In this document: in pieces, positions 18,292 to 27,055 of the stretch | How positions within the stretch are numbered: position 1 is the stretch's first letter | Layout: each line of letters begins with the position of its first letter | Source: Actinomadura macrotermitis | Lineage (GTDB): Bacteria > Actinomycetota > Actinomycetes > Streptosporangiales > Streptosporangiaceae | DNA length: 64,000 nt | Reading direction: 5' to 3' | Assembly (NCBI RefSeq): GCF_009604375.1 | Contig: NZ_WEGH01000002.1 | Location: 300,073 to 364,072 of the forward strand | The notes under the pieces: generated by a model | Told to the model about the DNA's origin: nothing | What the model saw: the letters and a program-made list of their open reading frames with translations, nothing else | Databases searched by the model: none | Made by a program: the position numbers and the translations under genes

Positions 18292-18967
18292 ATGACCACT
18301 TTGATCGAGCTGGCCTACACCACTGCCGGCGGCATTGCAGGGGCCGCCGTCACCACCTATCTTTCGCGCAACCATAACCGGCGCCAACTGCGCGCCGAAG
18401 TGCAGCGGCAACTACTTTGGGTCTCCGCCGTACGGGCCGACGTCTGCGACATCGCGCCGAGCTAGCACCGGAACGGGCGGCCCATTCAGTACATGGGAGG
18501 GAACCGCCTGTCCATAACGGGCGCGTCTGGCCTGTCGCTGCTGCTTGAGGATGGCAAGGACGCCGAACGTGCCCTTCATGAGGCGCTCGAAGGCTTCGTT
18601 GTGAGCGCACTGTCCGCAGATGTGCCCCGCAGGGTCCTGGATTTCGCGGGAGGCGGTGAGCAGCAGGCATTCCAGTGTGAGCATCCGCCTCATCGACCTT
18701 CGTCTCGGCGGCGTCCTGGACGAGACGGACCTCAACGCGCTCATGGCCGCCTGCGATGACTACCGCGAAGCGACCACCCAACTCCTCCTCCAGTCGCTCT
18801 GGCACTCCTGGCACAGTCGGCTCCGCATGCGCAGCCGTATCCGTGCCCTGCGCACACAGGTAGAGGCCCTGCACCAGCGTCAGCAGGCGGCCATGACCCT
18901 CCTGACCTCGCCAGAGCACACTCGCGCTATCGAGCAGATCCTCGCTGTCGGACCTGGTGAGGCTTAA
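18292..18967 (+). pseudogene. Decayed small membrane-anchored protein gene
   Basis: An ATG at 18292 opens a coding frame (MTTLIELAYTTAGGIAGAAV, a likely N-terminal membrane segment) that stops at a TAG at 18463-18465 after 57 codons. GC-biased codons continue in the same frame past the stop (EDGKDAERALHEALEGFVVS, VPRRVLDFAGGGEQQ) to about 18680. Coding then shifts by one frame (IRLIDLRLGGVLDETDLNAL) and ends at 18967 with a helical tail. Read together these make one protein of about 225 residues broken by a nonsense and a frameshift mutation. The original function is unknown. A shorter 57-residue product cannot be ruled out. Confidence 0.55.
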
Positions 18968-19008
18968 TTCGGCGCGACAAGGGTCGTCCGCGATGATGAC
19001 TGTCTGAA

Positions 19009-19043
19009 GGGGCACTCGGTCGGCCGAGCCACCGAGTCGCCCC
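19009..19043. terminator. Stem-loop after the decayed gene
   Basis: GGGG-C-ACTCGGT pairs with ACCGAGT-CG-CCCC around a 10-base loop. It lies 42 bp after the pseudogene stop and is likely its old terminator or one shared with the minus-strand remnant. Confidence 0.45.
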
Positions 19044-19119
19044 ACCCCGTCCAAGGTGGGCTACTTCGCGCTCGCCGGATCACTCGTCCGGACGTTGCAG
19101 GCCACACCTTTCATGCCCT

Positions 19120-19451
19120 TCACGCTGGCGCAAGAGCAGTCAGGAGCAGGGCGCCTGCTTCGAGAGCGGCAGGATCATCATTGGCCCGAAGTTGCAGCTC
19201 CGCCAGGACCGGGTGGCCTGCTTTGAAGGCCGCCATCGTTTCCCGCGCTTGCGGCCTGCAGGCCGCCTTGTCTGCCCTGGTCCAGTGCCAACGCCAGCGG
19301 TGTTGAGCCAGCGCTCGATCGGCCAGGGCTGCTCCGTCTGCTCGGCGAAGGCCTGGGGGAAGCGAAGGGTCCGCCCGTCCCGGGAGGCGAAGCCACTGTT
19401 GGTGACGGAAGGCGTAGCCAGCACGAATTGGGAGGACTGCTCGACGTCCAC
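19120..19451 (-). pseudogene. Frameshifted small gene remnant, function unknown
   Basis: On the minus strand, GC-biased coding runs from about 19451 (SVTNSGFASRDGRTLRFPQA, EQPWPIERWLNTAG) to near 19280. It then continues in a second frame (RETMAAFKAGHPVLAELQLR, PAALEAGALLLTALAPA) to a stop at 19120. The two halves look like one protein of about 110 residues split by a frameshift. I do not recognise the family. Two decayed genes in a row suggest a neutral or eroding island edge. Confidence 0.4.
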
Positions 19452-19577
19452 CTAGCCGCATGGGCGTCCGGGCTGACAACACCTGATGCGGGCGGCCGTT
19501 CAGGGGGAGTGACAGTTCGGTCAATTGTGATGGTAAAGCTCTTGGCGGCGCCGCTGGGCCTATGTGAGGGTTGCGCG

Positions 19578-20156
19578 GTGACTTACCCCCCTCCGCAAGA
19601 CGCACAGTGGCCACAGCAGGGTTATCCGGCGCCACAGCAGGGTTACCCCGCGCCTCCGCAGCAGCAGGGATACGCCCCGTCGCCACCACACCAGCAGCCC
19701 TACCCCCAGCAAGGCGGCTATCAGCAGCAGGATTACCAGCAGGCGGCGTATCCGCAGGCCGGGTATGCGCCGGGAGCGCCGGCCTGCCGGTTCTGTGGGT
19801 GTGGGCCGGCGGCGGCCACCACCTTCCGGGCGCATCGCGGCATGCTCATCGTCATGTCGTTCCGGAGCCTGGAAGGGCCGTTCTGCCGGGACTGCGGTCT
19901 GTCGGTCTTCCGGAAGCTGACCGCCGACACCCTGATCCAGGGCTGGTACGGCTACCTGTCGCTGCTGATCACGCCGATCACGGTGCTGATCAACCTGGCG
20001 CGGCGCGGCAAGGTGGCGCACCTGGCGCAGCCCACCGGCGGCGGGCAGCCGATGGATCCGGGGCCGCCGCTGCTGGCCCGGCCGACCGCGATCATCGGGA
20101 TCTTCATGCCGCTGATCCTCATCCTGGTCATCGTGCTGGTCAACGTCGCCCGCTGA
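19578..20156 (+). CDS. Pro/Gln/Tyr-rich small membrane protein with Cys pairs
   Basis: A 192-residue protein. Residues 1-70 are a low-complexity PQQGYP-type tail. Then come two Cys clusters (CRFCGCG and CRDCG) separated by about 35 residues, likely a zinc site. Two hydrophobic helices follow (YLSLLITPITVLINLA near 133-148 and TAIIGIFMPLILILVIVLV near the C-terminus). GTG at 19578 is chosen because GAGGG lies about seven bases upstream. Such tails with membrane helices are common in actinobacterial proteins of unknown function. It is followed 22 bp later by the threonine aldolase gene, but a functional link is not evident. Confidence 0.75.
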   Translation: MTYPPPQDAQWPQQGYPAPQQGYPAPPQQQGYAPSPPHQQPYPQQGGYQQQDYQQAAYPQAGYAPGAPACRFCGCGPAAATTFRAHRGMLIVMSFRSLEGPFCRDCGLSVFRKLTADTLIQGWYGYLSLLITPITVLINLARRGKVAHLAQPTGGGQPMDPGPPLLARPTAIIGIFMPLILILVIVLVNVAR

Positions 20157-20178
20157 GCGCTTCGATACGGTTCGCTCC

Positions 20179-21189
20179 ATGATCGATCTGCGTTCTGACA
20201 CGGTGACCAAGCCCGACGAGCGGATGCGGGAGGCGATGGCCCGTGCCGAGGTCGGCGACGACGTCCTGGAGCGCGACCCGACGATGCAGGCGCTGGAGGA
20301 GCGCACCGCGGAGCTGCTGGGCACGGAGGCGGCCCTGTGGGTGCCGACCGGGTGCATGGGCAACACGATCGCGCTGATGCTGCATCTGCGGCGCGGTGAC
20401 CGGTTCCTGGCGTCCGCAGGCTCGCATGTGCTGGGCATGGAGCTCGGCACGCCCGCGTGGCTGGCCGGCGGCCTGCCCGAGGCGCTGGCCTGGGACGCCG
20501 GGCCGGGCCGGTTCTCCGCCGCCGCCGTGCGCGAGGCGGCCGGCGCGCCGGGGCCGTATTTCACGTTGCGCACCAGCTTGCTGTGCTTGGAGAACACGCA
20601 CAATTCGGCGGGCGGCACCGTCACGCCGGTCGCCGAGCACGAGGAGCTGGTGGCGGCGGCCCGCCAGGCCGGGCTCGCGGTGCACCTGGACGGCGCCCGG
20701 ATCTGGAACGCGGCCGTGGCCCTCGGCGTCACGCCCGCGCAGCTGGCCGCCGGTGCCGACACCGTGCAGGTCTGCCTGAGCAAGGGCCTCGGCGCGCCGA
20801 TGGGGTCGCTGGTGGCGGGGACCGCCGCGTTCGTCGCCGAGGCCCGGCGGGTCCGCAAGATGCTCGGCGGCGGCGTCCGGCAGGGCGGGATCGTCGCGGC
20901 CGCCGGGCTGGTGGCGCTCGACCGGATCGACGACCTGGCCGGCGACCACGCCAACGCGGCGCGGCTCGCCGAGGGGCTCGCCGCGCTTGGCCTGGAGGTC
21001 GGCACGCCGCAGACCAACATCGTGATGGCCTCCGTGCCCGACCCGGGTGCGCTGCTGGAGCGGATGACGGCGGCGGGGGTGCTGGCCGTGCCGATGGCCG
21101 GGCGGATCCGGTTCATCACGCACCGGGACCTGTCCGCCGCCGACATCACCGAGGCCCTGGAGCGCATCGCCGCCGTGCTGCAGGACTGA
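20179..21189 (+). CDS. Low-specificity threonine aldolase (PLP enzyme)
   Basis: A 336-residue fold-type I PLP enzyme of the threonine aldolase family, which cleaves L-threonine or allo-threonine to glycine and acetaldehyde. The N-terminal IDLRSDTVTKP signature, the mid-protein HLDGARIWNAAVALG and the lysine region VCLSKGLGAPMGSLV, which would form the Schiff base with PLP, are all present. Length matches the family. A large inverted repeat follows the stop and may terminate transcription. It is a single gene with no evident operon. Confidence 0.92.
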   Translation: MIDLRSDTVTKPDERMREAMARAEVGDDVLERDPTMQALEERTAELLGTEAALWVPTGCMGNTIALMLHLRRGDRFLASAGSHVLGMELGTPAWLAGGLPEALAWDAGPGRFSAAAVREAAGAPGPYFTLRTSLLCLENTHNSAGGTVTPVAEHEELVAAARQAGLAVHLDGARIWNAAVALGVTPAQLAAGADTVQVCLSKGLGAPMGSLVAGTAAFVAEARRVRKMLGGGVRQGGIVAAAGLVALDRIDDLAGDHANAARLAEGLAALGLEVGTPQTNIVMASVPDPGALLERMTAAGVLAVPMAGRIRFITHRDLSAADITEALERIAAVLQD

Positions 21190-21205
21190 GCGCCGGTGGA
21201 GTTGA

Positions 21206-21274
21206 GGCCCATCGCATCCGGGGGTCCGGTGCCCGGGGGTCGGTGGAAGGTCACAGGTCCGGATGCGATGGGCC
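21206..21274. repeat. Perfect 16-bp inverted repeat downstream of the aldolase gene
   Basis: GGCCCATCGCATCCGG (21206-21221) is exactly complementary to CCGGATGCGATGGGCC (21259-21274), with a 37-base GC-rich interval. It may be a long-loop terminator, a cruciform-forming site or a protein-binding site. No gene overlaps it. The remaining gap to 21447 holds the leader of the acetyltransferase gene, whose ribosome site is GAGGAGGAG. Confidence 0.6.
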
Positions 21275-21447
21275 GTTGTTCACTCTCTGCGACTCCTTCA
21301 TTGCCACCCGGCTTGATCGCTAACCGTCCCGTGGGTAAAAATCGGCCCGCTCTTCACTCTGGTCGCAGGTTTTGTGCGCGATCGGGGCTGGACCTCAAGC
21401 GTGGTTGAGTTTCTAGGCTGGGTGGCAGCGTATTCGAGGAGGAGACA

Positions 21448-22248
21448 ATGAAGGATCGTGCCGGCTGGGACGGCGGCGAGATCGACCTGGACGCCTACTT
21501 CGCCCGGATCGGTTACCACGGCGAGCGCGCCCCCACCCTGGAGACGCTCAAGGCTTTGCAGCGCGCGCACGTGACGGGCATCCCGTTCGAGAACCTGGAC
21601 GCCGTCCACGGCCGGCCGGTCCTGCTGGACGTCCCGTCCCTGCAGGCCAAGCTGGTCGGGCAGCGGCGCGGCGGCTACTGCTTCGAGCACGTCCGCCTGT
21701 TCGCGGCGGCGCTGGAGCGGCTCGGGTTCGCGTTCACCGGCCTGACCGGCCGCGTCACCATCGGCTCGGACGACATGCGCCCCGCCACCCACGCGGTGCT
21801 CCGTGTCGTCGTCGACGGGCGGGCGTGGCTCTGCGACGTCGGGTTCGGCGGCGGCCCGCTGGAGCCGATCGAGCTTCGCGACGGCATCGAGGTCGACCAG
21901 GACGGCTGGCGGTTCCGGCTGGAACGTTCCGAAGGCGAGCTGGGCAACGAGCTGTGGATCATGCACCAGTTCGGCGCGGACGGCTGGGTCGACCGGCACA
22001 TGTTCACGCTCGACCCCCAGTACCCCATCGACTACGAGGTCGGGAACCACTTCGTCTCCACGCACCCGCGGTCGCCGTTCGCCGCGCGCCCCTACGCGCA
22101 GCGCTTCGCCGTGGACGTCCACCATGTGCTGGACGACCTGAAGTGGACGACCACCCGGCCCGACGGCCGCAGCGAGGTGCGGGAGCTGGAGCCCGGCGAG
22201 CGGGAGAAGGTGCTGGAAGAGGTGTTCGGGATCGTGCTACCCGGGTGA
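21448..22248 (+). CDS. nat: Arylamine N-acetyltransferase
   Basis: A 266-residue cytoplasmic enzyme that transfers acetyl from acetyl-CoA to arylamines or hydrazines. The Cys-His-Asp triad is visible: RRGGYCFEH (Cys near residue 75), THAVLRV (His near 114) and DVGFGG (Asp near 130). Length is typical. GAGGAGGAG lies upstream of the ATG. Its end overlaps the convergent oxidoreductase gene by 12 bp. Related enzymes sometimes act in antibiotic or sterol pathways, but nothing local supports that here. Confidence 0.92.
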   Translation: MKDRAGWDGGEIDLDAYFARIGYHGERAPTLETLKALQRAHVTGIPFENLDAVHGRPVLLDVPSLQAKLVGQRRGGYCFEHVRLFAAALERLGFAFTGLTGRVTIGSDDMRPATHAVLRVVVDGRAWLCDVGFGGGPLEPIELRDGIEVDQDGWRFRLERSEGELGNELWIMHQFGADGWVDRHMFTLDPQYPIDYEVGNHFVSTHPRSPFAARPYAQRFAVDVHHVLDDLKWTTTRPDGRSEVRELEPGEREKVLEEVFGIVLPG

Positions 22249-25050
22249 GATCAGCGCTTCCCGGAGCAGTTCGGCGAGGTGGCGGGCGCGGCGGGGTGTG
22301 CCCTGGGCGATCTGGGTGCGGCAGGAGAAGCCGTCCGCCAGGACGGGCCCGGCCGCGGCGTTGACCTTCGGGAACAGCTCGCGGTCCGCGCACGCCTGGG
22401 ACACGTCCCAATGGCCGGGTTCGAAGCCGAAGTTGCCCGCCAGGCCGCAGCAGCCCGCGCCGACGACGTCGGCGGTGACGCCGAGGCGGGCGAGGACGGC
22501 CAGGTCGGCGTCGTAGGAGCCCTTGGCCTGCTGGTGGCAGTGCACCTGCGCGACGGCGGCGGTGTCCAGCGTGGTGAACGGCCAGTCGCCGTCGTGGCCG
22601 GCGACGAGTTCGGCGAGCGTGACCGTCCGGGCGGCGAGCAGCCGCGCGAGCGGGTCGCCGGGCAGGAGCTCGGGCGCCTCCTCGCGCAGCATCACCGTGC
22701 AGGACGGCTCCAGCCCGACGACCGGCAGGCCGGCCTCCAAGGCGGGCCGCAGCACGGCCAGGGTGTGCCGCAGCACCCGCCGGGTGATCGTGAGCTGGCC
22801 GGTGGAGTGCCAGGTCAGGCCGCAGCAGACCCGGCCGGGCGGCAGCAGGACGCGGTGGCCGAGCGCCTCCAGGACCTCCACGGCGGCCTGCCCTGCGGCG
22901 GGGTCGTGAAGGTCGGTGAAGGTGTCGGGCCACAGGACGACGGGCTTGCCGTAACTACGGGGACGACGCCGGAACCAGGCGCGCAGCGTCGGATCCGCGA
23001 AACGGACCATGTCGCGGCGGGGCTCGACGCCCGCGAGGCGTTTGGCCGCTGACGCGACCGGGCGGTACGTCATCGCCTTGTTCAGCGCGCGCGCCGTCCC
23101 GGGCAGGCCGGTGGCCAGACGCGACCACAGGGGCAGCCAGCCCATCGAGTAGTGCGCGCGCGGGCGGAGACGTCCGGCGTAGTGGCGGTGCAGGAATTCG
23201 GCCTTGTAGGTGGCCATGTCCACGTTCACCGGGCACTCGGAAGCACACGCCTTGCACGACAGGCAGAGGTCGAGGGCTTCGAGTGCTTCGGTGGAACGCC
23301 AGCCGTCCGTGAGAAACTCGCCGCGCAGCATTTCGGCCAGCACCCGCGCGCGCCCCCGGGTGGAGTGCACTTCGTCCCGGGTCACCTTGAAGGACGGGCA
23401 CATCGCGCCGGTGTCCAGGTTGCGGCAGGCGCCGACGCCCACGCAGCGGTGCACGGCGGCGGCGAACGAGCCGTGGTCGCGGGTGAGCGCGTGCACCGGC
23501 GTGATCGTCAGGGCGTCGCGGCCCGGTCCGGGGCGCAGGTCGGCGTCCAGCGGCGCCGGGTCGGTGATCACGCCGGGGTTGAGCCGCCGGTCCGGGTCGA
23601 AGACGTGCTTGAACGCGGCGAACGCGGCGAGCAGCTCGGGCGGGTACATGCGGGCCAGCAGCTCCGAGCGGGCGCGGCCGTCGCCGTGCTCGCCCGAGAC
23701 CGAGCCGCCGTGCGCGACGACCAGGTCCGCGGCGGCCTCGGCGAACGCGCGGTAGCGGGCGACGCCGGGGGCGTCGTCCAGCCCGAAGTCCAGCCGCAGG
23801 TGCAGGCAGCCCTCGCCGAAGTGGCCGTAGGGGACGCCGCGCAGCCGGTGCTCGCGCATCAGCGCGTACAGGTCACGCAGGTAGCCGGCCAGGCGTTCGG
23901 GCGGGACGGCCGAGTCCTCCCAGCCGGGCCACGCCTCGCCGCCGTCCGGCAGCCGCGTCACGATGCCCGCGCCGGCTTCGCGGATCCACCACAGGGCGCG
24001 CATACGGGCGGGGTCGTCCACCACCACGCAGGTCGTGTCCGTTGCGCGCGCGCGGACAGCGGCGGCAAGCGCGTGTGCGGCGTCTCGCGCCTCGGTAGCC
24101 GTCGCGCCGCCGACTTCGCAGTACAGCCAGCCGCCGCCGGGCGGCAGGTCCGCGCCGGCCCCGCCGCGGCCCGGCTGGGAACGTAGCGCGGTGAGCAGAT
24201 CGGCCGCCATGCCCTCCACGGTCAGCGCCCCGGCCGCGGCGGCGAACGGCGCCACCTCGGCGGCGGCGTAGACGTCGGGGAAGCCGAGGACGGCGAGCGC
24301 GCGGTGCCGGGGCGCCTCGACCAGCCGGACCGTCGCCTCGGCGATCACCCCGCACGTGCCCTCGGCGCCGACCAGCGCCTTGGCGACGTCGAAGCCGTTC
24401 TCGGGCAGCAGATGGTGCAGCCCGTAGCCCGACACCTGGCGCCCGAACCGGCCGAGCCCGGTGCGCAGCGCGGCCAGGTGCGCGTCGCGCAGCCGCAGCA
24501 GCCCGGCGTCGATGCGCGCGTCGCCGCTGGTGCCGCGCGTCGCGGTCAGCTCACGGCCGCCGGGCAGCAGCAGCCGCAGCGACTCCACGTTCGCCGAGGT
24601 GATGCCCCACGCCACGCTGTGCGAGCCGCACGCGTTGTTGCCGATCATCCCGCCGAGGGTGCAGCGCGAGTGGCTGGAGGGGTCGGGGCCGAACGTCAGG
24701 CCGTGCGCGGCGGCCGCGGCGCGCAGGTCGTCCAGCACCACGCCGGGCTGGACGGTCGCGGTGCGCGCGTCCGGGTCGATCGCGCCGATCGCGGTCAGGT
24801 GCCGCGAGGTGTCGACGACGATGCCGGGGCCGACCGCGTTGCCCGCGATCGACGTCCCGCCGCCGCGCATCGTCAGCGGCAGTCCCTCGGCGGCGGCGAG
24901 GTCCAGCAGCGCGGCCAGGTCGGCGGCCGACCGCGGCTCGGCGACCGCCGCCGGGACCCGCCGGTACAGCGAGGCGTCACTGGAGTAGGCCGCGCGTGTG
25001 GCGGCGTCGGTGCGCAGGACACCCGGCAGCGCCCGGGCGAGCTCTTCCAT
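22237..25050 (-). CDS. FAD-linked oxidase / Fe-S (CCG domain) fusion oxidoreductase
   Basis: A 937-residue fusion. Residues about 1-500 are a GlcD-type FAD-binding oxidase (MRGGGTSIAGNAVGPG binds FAD pyrophosphate). Next are Cys clusters typical of ferredoxin-like domains (CRNLDTGAMC; CLSCKACASECP). Two CCG-type domains close the protein (CCGLTWHS; CCGLAGNFG). Such fusions oxidise 2-hydroxy acids such as D-lactate or D-2-hydroxyglutarate and pass electrons to the respiratory chain; the exact substrate is not determined. The gene is monocistronic or leads nothing downstream on this strand. Confidence 0.9.
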   Translation of the reverse strand: MEELARALPGVLRTDAATRAAYSSDASLYRRVPAAVAEPRSAADLAALLDLAAAEGLPLTMRGGGTSIAGNAVGPGIVVDTSRHLTAIGAIDPDARTATVQPGVVLDDLRAAAAAHGLTFGPDPSSHSRCTLGGMIGNNACGSHSVAWGITSANVESLRLLLPGGRELTATRGTSGDARIDAGLLRLRDAHLAALRTGLGRFGRQVSGYGLHHLLPENGFDVAKALVGAEGTCGVIAEATVRLVEAPRHRALAVLGFPDVYAAAEVAPFAAAAGALTVEGMAADLLTALRSQPGRGGAGADLPPGGGWLYCEVGGATATEARDAAHALAAAVRARATDTTCVVVDDPARMRALWWIREAGAGIVTRLPDGGEAWPGWEDSAVPPERLAGYLRDLYALMREHRLRGVPYGHFGEGCLHLRLDFGLDDAPGVARYRAFAEAAADLVVAHGGSVSGEHGDGRARSELLARMYPPELLAAFAAFKHVFDPDRRLNPGVITDPAPLDADLRPGPGRDALTITPVHALTRDHGSFAAAVHRCVGVGACRNLDTGAMCPSFKVTRDEVHSTRGRARVLAEMLRGEFLTDGWRSTEALEALDLCLSCKACASECPVNVDMATYKAEFLHRHYAGRLRPRAHYSMGWLPLWSRLATGLPGTARALNKAMTYRPVASAAKRLAGVEPRRDMVRFADPTLRAWFRRRPRSYGKPVVLWPDTFTDLHDPAAGQAAVEVLEALGHRVLLPPGRVCCGLTWHSTGQLTITRRVLRHTLAVLRPALEAGLPVVGLEPSCTVMLREEAPELLPGDPLARLLAARTVTLAELVAGHDGDWPFTTLDTAAVAQVHCHQQAKGSYDADLAVLARLGVTADVVGAGCCGLAGNFGFEPGHWDVSQACADRELFPKVNAAAGPVLADGFSCRTQIAQGTPRRARHLAELLREALISPG

Positions 25051-25075
25051 GCGCCCCAGCCTAGGCAGGCCATGA

Positions 25076-26038
25076 TCAGACCGGCAGGCCGTAGCCCGTG
25101 CAGACGGGACGGAAGCGGCGTTCGGCCGGGCCGAGGGCGTTCAGCACGTTCTGCAGGACGGGGCCGTCGTTGAACATCCCGACGTGCCCGACATAGTCCT
25201 GCGGGCACTGCTTCTGGATCAGGATGTTGGTGACGTCCGGCCCCTTGAGGAACGCGTTGGTGTACGGGGTGACCACCAGGTCGTTCTTGGTCTGGATGAC
25301 CGTGTAGGACGGGCCCGGCACGGTGTCGCCGCCCGCGAACATCGTCTTCTGGAACGCCGACCCCTCCTCCTGCTGGACCAGCGCGGGGGCGCCGACCGCC
25401 TTGAGCGTGTCGTTGGCGAAGCCGAGCAGGTTGAGCTGCTTGCCGAGGTTGACCAGGCCGAGCATGGTCGTGCCGTGGTTGCTCGGCGACAGCGCCACGA
25501 ACCGGCGCACCTTCGCCGCGCCGCCGAGCCGCTTGATGTAGTAGCCGGGCATCAGGCCGCCCTGCGAGTGGCCGACCACGTCGACCCTGCGCGCGCCGGT
25601 GCGGGCCAGCACCTTGTCCACGAAGGCGCTCATCACCGAGGCCGAGACCCCGATGTCGCCCAGCCCGCCGATCCGGTCCGCCGAGATCGGCGCCATGCCG
25701 TAGTTGAAGGCGTAGACGCAGTAGCCCGCGTTGGCGAGCATCGGCGACAGGACCGCCCAGTTCGCGCCCTGGTTCACGAACGTGGCGTGCACGAGGACGA
25801 CCGGCGTAGGGTGCTCGCGGCTCGGCCTGCAGTTCCAGTCGTTGGCGCCGGCGACCCGGCCGGGGCTGTTGAAGAAGTTCTCCAGGGCCTTGCCGACGTT
25901 GCCGGCCGGGTACTTCGGCGGGGCCGCGGCCCCGGCGGGGGCGGCGGTGGCGAGGAGGGCGGCGCCGGTCGCGAGCGCCAGGACGGCCGAGGCGACCGGC
26001 CGCCCGGCCCGGGCGCTGAAGGGTCGACGGCGCGGCAT
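25076..26038 (-). CDS. Secreted lipase/esterase (alpha/beta hydrolase)
   Basis: A 320-residue protein with a clear Sec-type signal peptide (basic start, hydrophobic core, cleavage near APAGAAA, residue ~38). The mature part is an alpha/beta hydrolase of the actinobacterial lipase type: oxyanion region VVLVHATFVNQGANW and nucleophile GHSQGG near residue 160. A candidate acid (NDLVV) and His (VGHVGM) follow. Three Cys residues could form disulfides outside the cell. A sigma70-like promoter lies at 26105-26134. Confidence 0.9.
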   Translation of the reverse strand: MPRRRPFSARAGRPVASAVLALATGAALLATAAPAGAAAPPKYPAGNVGKALENFFNSPGRVAGANDWNCRPSREHPTPVVLVHATFVNQGANWAVLSPMLANAGYCVYAFNYGMAPISADRIGGLGDIGVSASVMSAFVDKVLARTGARRVDVVGHSQGGLMPGYYIKRLGGAAKVRRFVALSPSNHGTTMLGLVNLGKQLNLLGFANDTLKAVGAPALVQQEEGSAFQKTMFAGGDTVPGPSYTVIQTKNDLVVTPYTNAFLKGPDVTNILIQKQCPQDYVGHVGMFNDGPVLQNVLNALGPAERRFRPVCTGYGLPV

Positions 26039-26104
26039 GGGGCCTCCCGGGTCACGAGCTTCACCGACCCGCGAAAGCGGACGCTTACATCGGCGGGTCA
26101 GGCG

Positions 26105-26134
26105 AATCTAGACCCTGGGTCCAATAGCTGACAA
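26105..26134 (-). promoter_or_regulatory. Likely promoter of the lipase gene
   Basis: Read on the minus strand, TTGTCA and TAGATT are separated by 18 bases, 67 bp before the lipase ATG. Both boxes are close to the vegetative consensus. Confidence 0.5.
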
Positions 26135-26609
26135 GATCCCCGGCCCGGCGACGCGCAGAAGCCGGCAGCGCCCCGCACAGGGCCTTTACGCGGAGGCCGC
26201 CGGCATCACGGGAGGATGCCCGCGCCGAGGGCGGTCGGCCGGCGCAGACAGGCGACCGCCGCAGCAGCAGCCAGGCCGAATCCCCCACGTACGGCCGGTT
26301 GCGCGGTCGCTCGCCGCGAGACAGCCTGCGGCTCACATGGACGGTCACGGCGTTCGTCCGGGGTGGTTCCAGATGAGCCGCTCCGGCCTCACCGGGGTGA
26401 TCGTTTCCGCAGGTCGGGCGGGGCGGGCACACGAAATCCGGCACCCCGATGCGGAGATGCCGGATTCACGAAGTGGCGGGACAGCCGGCCACCCGCGGCT
26501 CGCGCCGGTGCCGTCATTGACGAATAAAGCGGGAAACCCTTGTCGATTCACACCAACGGCACCGCGTTCCGTGACGAAATAGCTGCGTTACGCGGAATGG
26601 GGAGCTTCC
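26135..26609. other. Intergenic region without a supported gene
   Basis: About 475 bp between the lipase promoter and the DUF397 gene stop. Short open frames lack ribosome sites and recognisable protein. Nothing else stands out. Confidence 0.5.
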
Positions 26610-26810
26610 TCAGCGGGAATCGCGGATTCCCGTCACCAGGTCGCGCCACCGGGGCAGGGGAAACTCCACGATGCCCCCCGAGCGGTCACGGGAGTCACGG
26701 ACCAGCACAGCGTCTCCACTGCGAGCGACCTCGACGCATGCACCGGCGGCGTCACTGGCGCTCGCCTTGCGCCAGGTGAGACCGGTGAAGCGACCCGTCC
26801 GTTCAGCCAT
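26610..26810 (-). CDS. DUF397 small protein
   Basis: A 66-residue protein. WRKASASDAAGACVEVA, VLVRDSRDRSGGIVEFP and the closing WRDLV segment are the DUF397 signature. In actinobacteria these proteins are encoded beside XRE/DUF5753 regulators, as here, and the pair acts in developmental or antibiotic control (WhiJ-type systems). It is a likely co-regulator or target of the regulator encoded at 27056-27928. Confidence 0.88.
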   Translation of the reverse strand: MAERTGRFTGLTWRKASASDAAGACVEVARSGDAVLVRDSRDRSGGIVEFPLPRWRDLVTGIRDSR

Positions 26811-26935
26811 TCAGCGACCCTCCGTTCTCGGGGCGGGCCCTGCCTCGCTGTGGAATCAGGCGGGAGCCATCCAGCAAGCCGGAATCGAGCAGGGCACAGC
26901 AAACCACGACCTTGTGGACGATTTCCCACACATGA

Positions 26936-26966
26936 GTGTAGGCGGTAGACGTTATCCCGCCTACAC
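26936..26966. promoter_or_regulatory. Inverted repeat between regulator and DUF397 genes
   Basis: GTGTAGGCGG and CCGCCTACAC form perfect 10-base arms around 11 bases. It sits upstream of DUF397 and downstream of the XRE gene, so it could be the operator for DUF397 or a terminator for the regulator gene. No T-run follows on the minus strand, favouring an operator. Confidence 0.45.
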
Positions 26967-27055
26967 GGGAACACAAGATCAGATCATCGCTTTGAGGCTG
27001 CTCGCCTGTTTGGGCGCTGGAACGGCACCTCCTCCGCTCGGACGGGTCGCAACGG

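Noticed and set aside
18350..19054. 234-codon minus-strand frame
   Set aside because: It lies opposite the decayed plus-strand gene, which has the better codon bias; read as an antisense shadow.
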